A stretch of DNA of 64,000 nucleotides, taken from the NCBI GenBank assembly GCA_916700875.1, contig CAKAKS010000039.1, forward strand, positions 21,508,367 through 21,572,366, written 5' to 3'. The DNA comes from Sebastes aleutianus (Eukaryota > Chordata > Actinopteri > Perciformes > Sebastidae). Shown here piece after piece: positions 48,723 through 61,290 of this stretch. The first letter of the stretch is position 1; every line of letters begins with the position of its first letter. The notes beneath the pieces are model-generated. The model worked only from the letters and a program-made list of their open reading frames with translations, did no database searches and was not told the origin of the DNA. A program made the translations under genes and the position numbers.

Positions 48723-49440
48723 CTAAAATCTCTCCATGGTTTCTCCCCTACATATATCTCAGAGCTTCTCACCCCTTACAGCACCACCAGACCCTCAGAT
48801 CCGCCCACTGTGGCATGTTTGTGCCCTGTTAGTGGAAGAAAAAGGCCGGCACCTCAGCTCTGGAATAGCCTGCCGGAGGCCATTAGACAGGTTGAGTCTG
48901 TTGATGCTTTTAAGCTGCACCTTAAAGGTGCTCTATACGATATTCAGAGCAGTAACATACAACTATTTGCTTTGTAAAGATACAGAGGAGTAATGTCTAC
49001 CTGAGCAGAGAATGAAGCCGCTCTCCCTCTGTGTGTGTTGTAATCCGAGGTTGTCCGTGCTTTGTTGACATGGCCGGGCTGGTTGCATCTGCTTTTAGTG
49101 CATGTTCGTCCATGTGAGTGCGCCCCACTGGCTAGCTCACAGCCGCTGCTTTCCAGTGCACTCATACGGCGGTTACAGCTGATAACGCCGTCCCGACTGA
49201 CAGTGTCATTGTGGAGGCATAGCACCCAACCTCCGGTTCCTCCCCAGGTTAACACGGTTAGCTCTGTCTGCACTTTGTCATTGTTTTCACTGTTAGCTGC
49301 GAGCCGCCGGCTCACCCGTCGCCATGTTGAGAGCTGAGAGGTGGTAATAGAAATGAGCCCATCTGGCATTTAGCACCTTTAAGACACATTTTTAAATGGG
49401 TTCACCTGTTTTTCTGTTTTTATCAGATTCCCATGGTTCA
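48723..49440 (+). pseudogene. LINE reverse-transcriptase C-terminal remnant, interrupted
   Basis: One frame from about 48726 reads SLHGFSPTYISELLTPY, then PAPQLWNSLPEAIRQVES and VDAFKLHLK. This is the C-terminal tail typical of LINE (CR1/L2/Rex-like) ORF2 proteins. The frame is cut at CTTAAA by a TTAA MITE (48926-49378). Past the insert it resumes as THF and a stop, so the tail was intact when the MITE landed. The rest of ORF2 is absent. It is a dead fragment, not a host gene. Confidence 0.85.
48926..49378. mobile_element. TTAA MITE inserted in a LINE fragment
   Basis: Begins AGGTGCT and ends AGCACCT, flanked by TTAA at 48922-48925 and 49379-49382. Joining the flanks restores CTGCACCTTAAGACACATTT, an uninterrupted LINE reading frame. 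The family is also present at 27171-27507. Confidence 0.88.
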
Positions 49441-49984
49441 AATTGTGTTAAAACTTGTTTCTATTAAATTTTGGGTTTATTTCCACAACTTCTATGCACA
49501 TATATGTCTTTTTGCTTGTATGTGTATACATACATATCCAGTGTATCCTTCACGGATGTTTTTTACCGACCGACACGCCCCCTTATTGGATGTCATTTAT
49601 TGATTTGACGCTGTGCCGATCGGACTGATCTGATACATGTCAACATCGCTGGTGTTTCATACTGGAGTGAAGACAGATCACAGATTAAAAGTTGTATAGT
49701 TTAGTTGTCTTCTGATTCCCCATCTCGTTAAAATCTGTTAATTGTAGGTGTGAACAACAGACGGACGAGAAACGGACGTCGCTTCACGTGACGCTTTAGA
49801 TGAAAGGATGTCCCATGTCTTTAAAAACATATTTCCTCTCTTCCTCTCTCCTCGTGTCCCTTCCTCGCCTCCTCCGCTCGCATCTCCCGTGGGCGGGACT
49901 AAGACGCAAGGAGAGGAGTCGAGGAGAGGAATCGAGCCGTATAAAATCAGAAATGGGAAAGGCCTAATGTCAACATGCTGATGT

Positions 49985-50230
49985 TTAACAGGTATGAGCA
50001 TGCTAACTAATTAGCACTAAACACAAAGTTCAGCTGAGGCTGATGGGATTGTCGTTATGTGTGCAGGTATGTGGTCATAAACCAAAGTGCTGGACAAATT
50101 TAAATTTTGATCTGATGTTGGCATCAGCCTCTGGGGACAATGAATGTGTAAACAGAATTTCAAAGCAATCCATTCAATAGTTGAGATATTTCAGTGTGGA
50201 CCATGCCGTTAGCATGGCTAAACAGGAGAT
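49985..50230 (+). repeat. Dispersed repeat, same family as 63156-63950
   Basis: Shares GAGGCTGATGGGA, CATAAACCAAAGT, TTTCAAAGCAATCCAT and GAGATATTTCAGT with the right-end copy. Termini unclear. Confidence 0.6.
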
Positions 50231-50829
50231 GTGAGACTTTTTCATAGTAAGAAAATGAGATGACTTGGTGTGCTTCTGCTTGGTAGGATGAGCTGTCCAG
50301 TATTTCTAGTGAAGTGAAGACGAAGCTGTGAGGTCAACAGGTGTTTTCTTGTCCTAAAGAGACCTCTGCTCCTCAGTTGCTTTTGCATACCTGAGGGTTT
50401 GACACACAACATTTTGGGATGTTTATGTGTCAACAACAATTTCACTCAGTAACATATCTTGTTTTTGTCTTCTTTGCTCAAGCTCTCTGTCTTTTTTCCT
50501 TTTTCATCTCTCATACGAGCCCCTCTCAAACCACTTTTATGTTCACTCTATTTTCCTCTGTCACACATTGTTTCTTTTGTTTCCAGTGCCAGAGTTTGGC
50601 ACTTGAAGCGTAGCAGCATCCCAGGAGGCAATATCCGGATTTGGTTTTGTGGTTGCACCATGAAATATCCTGACCAAGTGACATTCCTGTTTATGCTCTT
50701 TGGTTGGCTCTGCAGCTCAGCATAAAGCCCCCCAACTCCAGTCATATTAGAAGTTACACTGGCCCAATAAACATGTCAGTCTTCACTTCTTGCAGCTCGT
50801 TATTTGTAACTGACATGATCAATAACATT

Positions 50830-51475
50830 TACTGTAACTGTAGCAGCAGTGGGTAGAAATGGAGCAAGTTTTGATAAAAAAAAAACGGTCACTATATCCT
50901 GACAGTTGCACATGAGACATGAGAAAAAAGCATGTGCCTCTGTGTCGTCCGGTGTCCTCCAGTGCTTCTAACGGCATCTGCAAGATTTCACAGACCGAAG
51001 GAAAACAACCAATCAGAGCCGAGCTGGAGCCTGCCGTCTCTGAGCAGCTGTCAATCACTCGCAAACTCAGATCGACCGGTCAAACTAGGCAGCGCTGATC
51101 AAATATGAATCAATATTATGTTACTGTAATGCCTATTTCTCACCTCAAATGTTTTCAGAAACATCTTGTAGTGTACCGTTTAGCTGTAAAATTAGAAAGT
51201 TTGTGACCCGGCAGCCATGTTGAGATCAGTTGAAGAAATACCAGTCACCGCCCACCAGCTGGAGCACAGCCAATAGGAACGCTCTCTCTCTGAAATGACC
51301 TGTGATCGGTCAAAGTCTCCCGTCACGGGCTAGATCTTTTAAAGCCTAAAAACAGAGCCATGAGGTGGTGCAGAAGTCTAGTTTTCTCTCAGAACACTTG
51401 AATTACAATATGCTGAAAAGTTATTATGGATTTTTTGCCCAATGATGCCAAAAACATTCTGCCTACTGCAGGTTT
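50830..51475. mobile_element. Relative of the foldback TTAA element
   Basis: The block CACTATATCCTGACAGTTGC through AAACATCTTGTAGTGTACCG matches one arm of 28591-29347. The right end CTACTGCAGGT is followed by TTTAA. The second arm is different sequence, so it is either a single-arm member or a recombinant. Confidence 0.65.
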
Positions 51476-53994
51476 AACAGGTTATGGCTGTTCACCTGCC
51501 ATCTGTTGTCGCTGCAGAGCTGCATGCAGACAGGTCACATGTGCATCTTAGACTCCCAGGTAGTCACTGACCCAACGGACAAGGTCGCCTCCGAGAGACA
51601 AACAAAGCTGTAGTCATCCTCCTAATTGTCAGGAATGTCCTCATTGCGACAAGAAAGACGCTCATTCACATGGCGTTATAATCAGAGTCATGCTCCTTGC
51701 AATGAATTTCGGAGAACACTTGTTGAACAACTGCCTTGTCCTCTTTCAAATGCCTCTGTGTCCCACTTACCCCTGCTGAACCACCACAGGACAATATTAG
51801 TTCACATCCTCGCCCATATCTCAGTCTCCGTAATGCAGCATCCGTTCACGTTAAACAACATGCCACCTTTTGCTCTTGTGTTGCTTTCATTATTCTATTT
51901 GTTCGTGGTTTGAACGTCTGGGAAAAAACATTCCAGGAGAAATTAGAGATCTCCCAGAATAAGTTAATCAGGGTAGTGTTGGGTTGAACCCAAGGGCACA
52001 TGTTGGCAAACAGATTCCCACACTTTGGGTGTTAACATTTGAAGGCTATAGAGACATACAACAAGTCAGTGCAGTTTGTAATCTGGTTCTTTAGCTGTTA
52101 AATGCTTCGCTGTGTTCACCGGCTAGTCGCTAAGCTACCTGCTCGTGCTGAGCAGGTAGTGTACAGTGGGTTTATTAGAGCCCTTCTTTTTACTGAAAAT
52201 AGCTGCCTGCTGCAGCAAGGCAATGAATAAGTTGGATATGACAAGTAAGTATGTCAGTCATAGATATGATGTCAGGGACGGTGTCTGAGCGTTGATTGCA
52301 GCCCCACTTTGCTGATACAAACACTCTGCATGTGATGCTGACTTATCTGTGATTTGTGGATTCAGATGTGATCTGAGTCAGCAGCAGTAGTCATCTTTGT
52401 ATCCAGGAGTCTGTAGCAATTATAGTAACAAAGCTTTACAACATATAACTTTAGAGTAGGGCCTCTGGCTACCCGGCAGGCCTCTGCTCTCTCTATTGTG
52501 CTGCGGAGTATTACTGTAAATCTATGGGCCTTCTTGGCACAATCCAAGAGGGTGTAGTCTATCTTTAACAATATGACAGTTGGCAAGTGGGCTGACCCAG
52601 CATTAAAGACACATGTTGGATAATACACTTGTCTACACACACATTTGCCAAGATTGCTTCCACAAGTCAGCTCCTCAAATGGTGGCGAGAATTTTCTGAC
52701 ATTTCTACAATCCTGGATTTAAGATTAACATTTTCTTTTATATTTTATAACTAGCCTTGACTTTCTAATCCTGCTGAGGGCTGGTGTCCCTTTTGGTTGA
52801 GTAATGAGCCATATTTTACAGACTTCAGCTCCTCCGGGGACTTTGATTTACTCTGAGAATTAGCAGACTTGAAGTAATTTATGGAACTATTTCACTACAT
52901 CATAGTGGAGCTATGGAGCGAGCCATTTTCAGTTTCTTTATTATAATGCCAGCCATTTCCTGCCAAATTTGCATGAGCTGGGGCGGATTGACAGTAAACA
53001 GCTGTGTGAATGTGGGTCTAATGGATCCACAGGCAGGGGTAATATTTCAAGCTGGGAAAAGCTGTGTCACAATTCAGAGTAATTTCACAATCCTCTGTCA
53101 CTGATGTTGTTGAATTCAAAACTTTCTTCTTTTAGTTGTTGAAAGAAGTCGATGTGCTCTGTATGGTGGTTGCTTTAGACTGAATATTGGCCTATCAGAG
53201 GTAGCTGATGGCAAACATTCATCATCAACATCTCAACAAAGGGATTAGTGGAAATTCTCCTCACAGAAAATAATAAGTGGGATGTTTTTGTGTGGTCGAT
53301 CTCGAATCTAAAGATAGTGGCTCACATGGCAAACACAAGACATGGCAAAGCCTGAGCATTAAACCTGTAAACTGTGTGGTTCCTGAAATTGGTGGCCTAG
53401 ACAATTAGAGTGGAGGGGTCCTCACAGGGGCGCTGGCGAAGGGCCGATCGGGCCGCGTGATTTAGCCTGAAAGGTAGCAGCGATGATGGCGGGTCACGGA
53501 CAAAGGCTCCACTCACCAGTGCTCTTTTGCTTTACGCCTTAAAACTCACGCGCATTGCCCTTCGATTGCTTATTGAATTACATCTAATCATTCAATTAAA
53601 GTCACATGGAGGAGCAGCATACGTCGTCTCCACTGAGCCGCTGGACGTTGGATAACGGGTGCTGTGTTGTTGTTCGTGGGAAGTTTCAAAACAAGATGTC
53701 TGAAATGTTAGCACTATGACAATCGTCTCAATCTCTGCAGTCAGTTTTGTTTGACGACATCTCGGGAAAGCACCACAATGAATCTAGATCAAACACATAA
53801 CTATCCCATTCATATAAGAGCTAGTAGGAATTCACATGATTAGATGCTTACAGATTTCTTTATACAACATTGTTCCAAAAACGTCTTTTGAATAGTTAGA
53901 CAGATATTCACATGGATTTATTTATAATTGAATAGATTTTGCAATTTTTGTCTGGACATTAGTGTCCTACTACTGTCCTGGTAGAGATCAGTTT

Positions 53995-54072
53995 GTGATT
54001 ATTGTCATTATCAGATAATCTGATGGTTATTTTCTCGATTAATCATCTGGTCTATAAAATATAAGAAAAGTA
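53995..54072 (+). mobile_element. Truncated hAT-like MITE fragment
   Basis: ATTATTGTCATTATCAGATA, TTTTCTCGATTAATC and GGTCTATAAAATATAAGAAA match the start of the 8099-8390 family; the rest is missing. Confidence 0.65.
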
Positions 54073-54265
54073 ATGATTGCATAAATGTGTCATACCATCA
54101 AAATGGAAGAGGTCAAAACTCCAGCAACACTTGTAGTATAAAGAACAACTTAATTGTAAGACCTTGGTGTTGTTGGAGTTTTGACCTCTTCAGACTTTTT
54201 CCCTTCTCCACGCACCTTGGTGGGTTAAGTTGTGCCAGAAACTTCTACTCTGCTTATCCCATTAA

Positions 54266-54724
54266 AGGAACAGTATGCAGCATTACAGGGGATCTATTAG
54301 CAGAAATGGAATATAATATTTAATCACCTGAAACTAAGAATTGTTGTGTTTTCGTTAGCTTAGAATGAGCCCTTCATATCTACATAGGGAGCGGGTCCTC
54401 TTCACAGAGTCCGCCATGTTTCTCCGCCATGTTGCTCCGCCAGAACGGACAAACCAAACACTGGCTCTAGAGAGAGCCTTTCACATTTTCACATTACCTG
54501 AAGGCCACCGTGGTTCTCCAACAAGCTTGTGAAACTGCGGTAATGTGAGCCGCAGAGTGCAAAAACCGTGGTCTCGCCAGCCGCCATCTGACTTCTGTTG
54601 CTCCTATAGTAGTGTTATTATGGTAAGGATGGCTTCTGAGTGAGGCAAACGGCATTACCACAGTTTTGCACGCGGCGGTTCATGTTACCGCAGTCTTGGA
54701 AAGGGAGCAGTGAGCAGAGGGGTA
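54266..54724 (+). mobile_element. piggyBac-like MITE, 3'-truncated
   Basis: TTAA at 54262-54265, then AGGAACAGTATGCAGCATT and the family landmarks ATTAGCAGAAATGGAAT, GAGCGGGTCCTCTTCAC, CACTGGCTCTAGAGAG. The terminal ACACACTG end is absent. Confidence 0.75.
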
Positions 54725-54879
54725 CCAGGCTTTGTCCAAAAGAGCAAAAGTGTCATGAAGTGTTTTCATAATTTCATCACCTTCCAAAAGTAAGTGATCA
54801 TTTTTTGTTTTAACGAATAACCTCTTTCTGAAGTTACGATACAGATACAGACTAGAAGTGCACTCCGGACAGCGCAGAC

Positions 54880-55415
54880 CTCTGACATGTCTCCACTTCC
54901 TCCCACTTTACAAAAGTGAAGCCAAAATATCCCGGATACGAGAGCTGCCATCTTGAGGTATTGGCGTTTGGAGCCAGATTCTGCACAGTAGTGATCGGAG
55001 GGGCTAACTAAAACCGAACTTTTCAGAAAAATTAACACTTTAACATACATCAGCGTGATAAGAACTACCTAAAATGACTGAAACCATCTTTGGGAAAAAT
55101 TTATTTGATGTGTACTTTGACTTTTTAGTTTGGCCCATGTCCCATCCGCTAACATGGAGGAGGCGGGCTCTATGATCTATACTGCAGCCAGCCACCAGGG
55201 GGCGATAGAGAAGTTTTGGCTTCTATTTTGAGGAGCTGTCATATCGTCCATCTTTATCTATAAGTCTATGGGCTTATTACAGTGTGACAGCCACAGATAC
55301 TGGATTTTTGTCTCTTTATTATCAGAGCTTTTGATATTTGATTACTGTCTGGTTGTAAAAGAATTTCAACAATTATAACAAAAAGGTTTCTAAAACACAT
55401 TACCTACTGTAGCTT
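54880..55415. repeat. Dispersed repeat with CCACCAGGGGGCGAT motif
   Basis: GAGGCGGGCTCTATGATC, TGCAGCCAGCCACCAGGGGG and TCGTCCATCTTTATC are wording that I recognise as a common fish repeat. The right end CCTACTGTAGCT followed by TTAA (about 55404-55419) suggests a TTAA element. The left end is not resolved. Confidence 0.5.
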
Positions 55416-56667
55416 TAATAAATGTTATTTTTGGGCTTTATTTTTAAATATATTCAGGCATCGTAAACATAAAGTATGTGGAATTACTTTTCCTGTTGGA
55501 TTACAAGCAGAATCTGGTAGAACTACGTATCTGTATTTATCATGATAATCAAACAAAAGCTTCTTAATCATGGCTTTACAGTTATGTTTTCAAACGTTGA
55601 TGTTTCAACAAAGTAAATTACGTAATATTTGGAAGTCATTTATTGACATAGTTCCTCGTGTATGTCTAAGGCCTTATGCAGGGTCACTTCCAAGGTTTTC
55701 TCAATCTATACAAGTTCCATGTGGAGCTCTACTGTGGCTGCAGCCGGCTTGGTGTTGAGAGGCAGCAGTGAGTGAGGAGGAAATGGGGTCTGGCATGTTG
55801 ACTCAGGAGTAAATCCCCCCGGACTGCTCAAAAGGCTGCTATTAGAGTTTAATCACCCTGCGATCCTGGACACACTCTGAAGCTGAGAGGGATGACTGAT
55901 GAGCATGCAGTATACAAACCGTAAGCATCAACTCATCCAGAAGCTGCAATCAACGCTCAGGATGGATGAGTGCAATCCAACGATGAGGAAATAGAATAAG
56001 CTTTAAAAAAAGTTATGCTACACTCTTCGTTCCACATTTCACGCTTCCCATTTTATTAAAAACTGTCTCTCGCCTGCTTTGGAACAATTGGTTTGTGAAG
56101 TCATTAGATTAAAGTTATTCTTCTTCCTATTTATATTTTATTACCTCAAATTTCTCAAGGCCTTCGCAACAGTGTTCTCCATTTCTCAACAAGCCAGGCC
56201 CTTAGCTTTCATTATGCACAGCTTATTTTTAGACAAAGGGCCCATTCTGTTGTCTGCAAAAAGCAGAGCAGCAGTGAATTGTTTCAAGGAAATTTGCATA
56301 ATGCTTAGTGACTGAGTCTCTATTTTAAGATGAATTTTTTCCAGACACGGCTGCTCGAGCTACAAGAGAAAAGAGAAAAGAACAAGTGTGGAGAGAAATG
56401 GACTATCAAAGGAAGGAACTGAGCTTTCATGTTAGGACACTTTGATTGTGTTACAGATTGGTTCCAGGTGAGGCAACTCTGAAAGAGAGGAAATCCAAGG
56501 GAAGAGAGAAATTCTTAACTAAAGATGGCATTGCCAGGATTTAAGCATTAAGGGAAGATTTAGAACAGCAGGTGTAGAGAATCGATGAGGCTCAAATATT
56601 GTGGTGGGTGGCAATTCCCTGCAGTGCTTCAACAGTTTGGGAAGACAAGATTTTCATAGACGAAAGC

Positions 56668-57544
56668 CAGTGGTGGAAAGTAAATCAATACATTTACTAT
56701 GGCTGTCAAAGTTAACAAGATAATAACGCGTTAACGCAAATTTGTTTTAACATGACTAACTTCTTTGATGTATTAATGCAACTTGTGATTTTTCAATTGT
56801 CACAGACTCAGTTTTTTAAAGCTAGAGTGAAGATACTGGCATCATATGAAACTAGAAAACATAAGAAATCCATTGGTACCAACCATGTCATACTAGCTTG
56901 ACCATTTTCAAAGGGGTCCCTTGACCTCTGACCTCAAGATATGTGAATGAAAATGGGTTCTATGGGTACCCACGAGTCTCCCCTTTACAGACATGCCCAC
57001 TTTATGATAATCACATGCAGTTTGGGGCAAGTCATAGTCAAGTCAGCACACTGACACACTGACAGCTGTTGTTGTCTGTTGGGCTGCAGTTTGCCATGTT
57101 ATGATTTGAGCATATTTTCTTTATGTTAAATGCAGTACCTGTGAGGGTTTCTGGACAATATTAGTCATTGTTTTATATTATTAATTGATTTCCAAAAATA
57201 AATATATACATACATTTGCCTAAAGCAAGCATATCTGCCCACTCCCATGTTGATAAGAGTATTAAATACTTGACAAATCTCTCTTTAAGGTACATTTTGA
57301 ACAGATAAAAAATGTGCGATTAATCGCGATTATCTACCGCCCTTACTTTTACTCAAGTTCAGTTTTGAGGTATTTTAATTGAGTGTTTCCTTTGTATGCT
57401 ACATTATACTTTTACTCCACTATATTTCAGAGTAAAATATTGTACTTTTTCTTCCACTACATTTATTTGGCAGCTATAGTTACTACTTGTATTGCAGATT
57501 AGGATTATACGCATAAAACATGTTACCAGCTTTAGGGTTTTAAC
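56668..57544 (+). repeat. Repeat starting CAGTGGTGGAAAG, split by a hAT MITE
   Basis: CAGTGGTGGAAAGTAAATC to ACATTTAC (56690-56697) continues after the insert as TCAAGTTCAGTTTTGAGG, TATACTTTTACTCCAC and CCACTACATTTATTTGGCAG. A second copy of this family occupies 60103-61416, ending CCTCCACCACTG. Confidence 0.7.
56698..57344 (+). mobile_element. hAT-like MITE nested in a CAGTGGTGG repeat
   Basis: 647 bases, TATGGCTGTCAAAGTTAAC to ATCTACCGCCCTT. Flanks ACATTTAC (56690-56697) and ACTTTTAC (57345-57352) match at 7 of 8. It is the longest member of this family in the window and keeps a block (CATGTCATACTAGCTTGACC) missing from 12170-12669. Confidence 0.85.
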
Positions 57545-57830
57545 TAGGGGTGTCACGATATACCGGTATTGACGATAACCATGATATTTAAAAAATGAAA
57601 TATTGATAACATGTTAATAATTCACATATGATAATATTGTGCAGACTAAATAATCCAGCGCCTCTTAAATCATTTTATTTTGAGTGTAATTAATTTGCTA
57701 AAAAGTTGAAGATGGATATGACTAATGGCATTATTTTTTTCTAATTGTCTATAGATATCATGCTAATATTGTTATTGTGAATTCTTTTGGCCTCGATAAT
57801 CATTTAGTGAAAATCTCATATCGTGACATA
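57545..57830 (+). mobile_element. MITE with TAGGGGTGTCACGATA end
   Basis: Starts TAGGGGTGTCACGATATACC; the right end CATATCGTGACATA echoes it inverted but lacks the terminal CCCTA. It abuts the next MITE within three bases. Confidence 0.65.
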
Positions 57831-57833
57831 CTG

Positions 57834-58134
57834 TAGCTGCAACTAACAATTATTTACATTATTGATTAATCTGCCAATGATTTTCTCTATTTATTAATTG
57901 ATTAATCGTTTGGTCTGCATCTCAATACCACAGATCACAGTGTGACGTCACTAAATGTCTTGTTTTGTCCGACCAACATACCAAACCCCTAAAATATTCA
58001 CACCAAGAAAAGCAACAATTGTCACATTTGAGAACCCGAATTCATCAAATGTTTGGCATTTTTGCTCGAACAATGACTTCAGATAAACTTTTTTTTGGTT
58101 GACTAATTGATTAATTGACCAATCGTTGCAGCAC
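57834..58134 (+). mobile_element. hAT-like MITE, 'GCTGCAACTAACGATTA' family, diverged
   Basis: Starts TAGCTGCAACTAACAATTA and ends GACCAATCGTTGCAGCA. The middle has diverged from other copies but keeps AAATGTCTTGTTTTGTCC. Confidence 0.72.
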
Positions 58135-58225
58135 ATCAAATAGCCTATAACATATTACACATTTAGATCAAACTAAATGTGGCAATTGGCAACATCTCAA
58201 CCAGCTACAACATTAAAAATGATGC

Positions 58226-58228
<3 letters not shown>

Positions 58229-58263
<35 letters not shown>
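58229..58263. repeat. (CA)n microsatellite
   Basis: About 17 perfect CA units. Shorter CA/GT tracts also occur at 10010-10030, 20515-20535, 27380-27395, 42882-42905 and 45228-45240. Confidence 0.95.
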
Positions 58264-58265
<2 letters not shown>

Positions 58266-59629
58266 GCTGTACATTTACATGGAGTATTTTTGCCTCTTCC
58301 ATCACTGACAACAGCCATACAGAGCCTGTAAATGTGTAATTTAAAATCTCTGCCCAGTCAATTTTGTGTCCTTTCAGTTCTTCATGATCTATCCCACTGT
58401 GGTCCACCACCATCCTGCCAGTGTGCCTGCCTTCGCCGGCTCTCTGCAATGATTGGAAGCAGGCATTGCGTGGGAAGTCCAATTAGAGACGGAAATTGCA
58501 CTGAGCCCGACGCCGTGTAGCCACAAGTTTGCCGCATGGTCACTTACCTGCACATCTGCACTGATTTTTTAAAAGCAGTAGCCACCTTTTTCCACCACCT
58601 TAATTGGAGTTTCCATAGCTGATTGCTTGAAAGAGAAATGCACTGCTGCCACGGTCTGCTTCCTGGTAACAGTCTGGCTTTTCACTGATGTCTGATGAGA
58701 AGGAGGTGGGAGTCAGGTTTAGATTTATACCAGGAGGTGCTTTTTTATGCTCATCTAAATAAAGCAGGTCTAAATTTATGAGGTCCCCATGATGCGTGGT
58801 GCCAGAGGTCACCTACCGCCACTGGAATAATGTGTCTAGATAAAAAATGATATACATGATAGTGATGTGTTTTAATGAGAAAATGGAGATTGCTGAATGA
58901 AAAGTAACCACAGGAATCAATCACTGAAATAGCTAACGTATTCACATGTAAAAGAGAGATTCTCACTTATGAAAAATCATTTTTCTACTCTATTGGACAG
59001 GTTTACTCTTTATAACGAGCCGCTCTCTCTGCTGGCAGCACCGACCAAGTTCACCTTTGACCTGTAACACCGTATCCACTCACTCATGGTCACACTGAAC
59101 CCTCAAGAATGTTTTCATGTGTCATGTCGGTTCATTTTTCCTGACTATTCATCCATGAAAGTACAACAAGTCCGTGGTTTTGGAGTTATAGAACACATAA
59201 TACCCATGATTTTCAGTTTCTAATCTGTGCTATGTGGTCTTGACATGCGGCTACAGTTATTATTTTGCAATATTGCTGCTTGCTTGCCCGTGTCAGTCAG
59301 TGTAAGAGAAAAAGAATGGTTCACCTAACACCCCACCCATCCCATAAGGTCAGCATGTTTGATGCAGGTCCTGGGACAGAGCCTGGTGTGCAGTGTGTAG
59401 TTGGTTCATCAGAAGCCAGGAACACCGCTCAACATATGGGGATCATTTTAGGGGGAAAAATGACTTATGGCCAAAGAAACATATGTAAAAACCATACGGT
59501 AGATTGGCTCAAAACAGATTTACTTGCATCACATCTTTTTGATGATCTAAAGAATTTCAGCTATGATAAATGCAATAGTATGTCAGTGTGTTCAGACGAA
59601 CCGCTTCGACAGCGGTGGAATGTAACAAA

Positions 59630-60085
59630 GGGACATCTTATTCGCTTTCTTACCGAGAGTTAGATGAGAAGATTGATAGAAATCTCATGTTTGCACAGAA
59701 GAAGCTACAGCCAACATTCAGTTAGCTTAGCTTAGTACAAAGGCTGGAAACGGAGGGAAACAGCTAGCCTGGCTTTGTCCAACGGTAAAAAAATCTGTCT
59801 ACCAGCAACTACGTTGGACAATTTTGGAGCCAGGCAACCAGCAGAGACTCCAGGAAGTTAGAAGTTACTGGTCCCACATACCCCCCTGTAAAGTATATAT
59901 ACAGTATATAGATATGTAAAGGTTTTTTTTACCTATGGACAGAGCCAGGCTAGCTGTTTCCCCTGTTTTCACTCTTTATGCTAAGCTAAGCTAACCAACT
60001 GCTGGCAGTAGCCTTATGTTTACAGAGAGTGGTATCGATCTTCTCATATAACTCTCAATAAGACTGCAAATGAGCATACATGTGG
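59630..60085. mobile_element. Long-TIR MITE with TTAGCTTAGCTTAG core
   Basis: Left arm about 59630-59782 and right arm about 59938-60085 are inverted: TTAGCTTAGCTTAGTACAAAG versus CTTTATGCTAAGCTAAGCTA, and GAAACAGCTAGCCTGGC versus GCCAGGCTAGCTGTTTC. The spacer is about 155 bases. It resembles a very common fish MITE. Confidence 0.75.
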
Positions 60086-60411
60086 TTTTCATGCATTCAT
60101 GCTACTTTACACTTCCACTCCACTATAGTTCAGGAAGAAATGTTATACCTTTCACTACACTACTTTTATCTGACAGATATAGTTACAACAAATTTATATT
60201 TTACATACAAAACATGTCTCAACTTGATGTATTCACTTTGATTTAAATATACAAAATTAGAAAATTACCTCCATCTTGACCAACTACAAAAGTAAAATGC
60301 TACTTATATATTACTGTAAGTAATAGTAATAGTAATAATAATTCAAATATATAATTGACACAATTCCACACCATTTTTCCGCATTGAGTACTTTTATATG
60401 TGAAACTTTAA

Positions 60412-60772
60412 GGCCCTGACACAACAAGCCAAAGGTTGGCCATTTGAAAGTTTGGGGCCGTCGGTGAGCGTCTGTCGGCCTAGTTTTTTTTCGGTGTGTC
60501 TCTAATCTGCCTGTGTTGGAGTTTTTTCGGCTGATGCAGCATGTTGAATCAGCGGCGGAGCTTGTCGGTGAGAGAAATCACTCTGATTGGCTGTTCAGCT
60601 TAAACGAATCAGTGCATTTCCTCTAACGCAGGCGCATAACATACATGGTAGTTTGTCGTCGGTTGTAGTCTTTGTGGTGTGTTCGAGTGCAACTTCTGGT
60701 CAAGGCAGAGGCGATATGAGCGCAGCTGGTTCGCCGCTAGTTCTTTGATGTCGGCTTGATGTGTCCCCAGCT
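60412..60772. mobile_element. TTAA MITE (first of a stacked pair)
   Basis: TTAA at 60408-60411, then GGCCCTGACACAACAAGCC. The right end reads GGCTTGATGTGTCCCCAGC, an imperfect inverted repeat of the left, followed by TTAA at 60773-60776. Confidence 0.7.
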
Positions 60773-60776
60773 TTAA

Positions 60777-61290
60777 AGCTAGAGTTTGTAATCTTCAAAA
60801 ACTTTTTTGTTATATTTGTTGATATTATCATTACATCCTGACAGCAATCAATAAATCAAATGTTCTGACAAAAAAAAGGAAAAAAATGATCTGGTATCTG
60901 TGGCTGTCGCAGGACTGTAATAGTTCCTGTCTACCTACCTACCCTCACTCTGCCCGTGCACTCATTGCACATCACCAGTCTTCCATAAGCTGCTAGCTTG
61001 ACAGCTGTGAGTACTAACAATAGCCATGTTCCCTGTTCACGTTCATTATGATATGTATATGTTCATATTGATAATAGTGGGGAAGTGGCTTTTGAAGGAG
61101 GCCTGAAGCGACGGACTGTCAGTGTTGCCGACTTGGCGACTTTCTCGCTAGATTTAGCAACTTTTGGAGCTATTGCTGCTGGCTACTTTCATTGGAAAAG
61201 AGTTGGAAACACACGGCTCTGATTTTCCATTGGATAATTTTACAAATCTAGTGTGCTGTTGCTAGTTTCTTAACATTACTAACCCTAGCT
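60777..61290. mobile_element. TTAA MITE (second of a stacked pair)
   Basis: Starts AGCTAGAGTTTGTAATCTTC and ends TTACTAACCCTAGCT, with TTAA at 60773-60776 and 61291-61294. It shares one TTAA with the preceding element. Confidence 0.8.

Noticed and set aside
59265..59663. 132-residue plus-strand frame
   Set aside because: It runs into the long-TIR MITE at 59630 and has no family resemblance.
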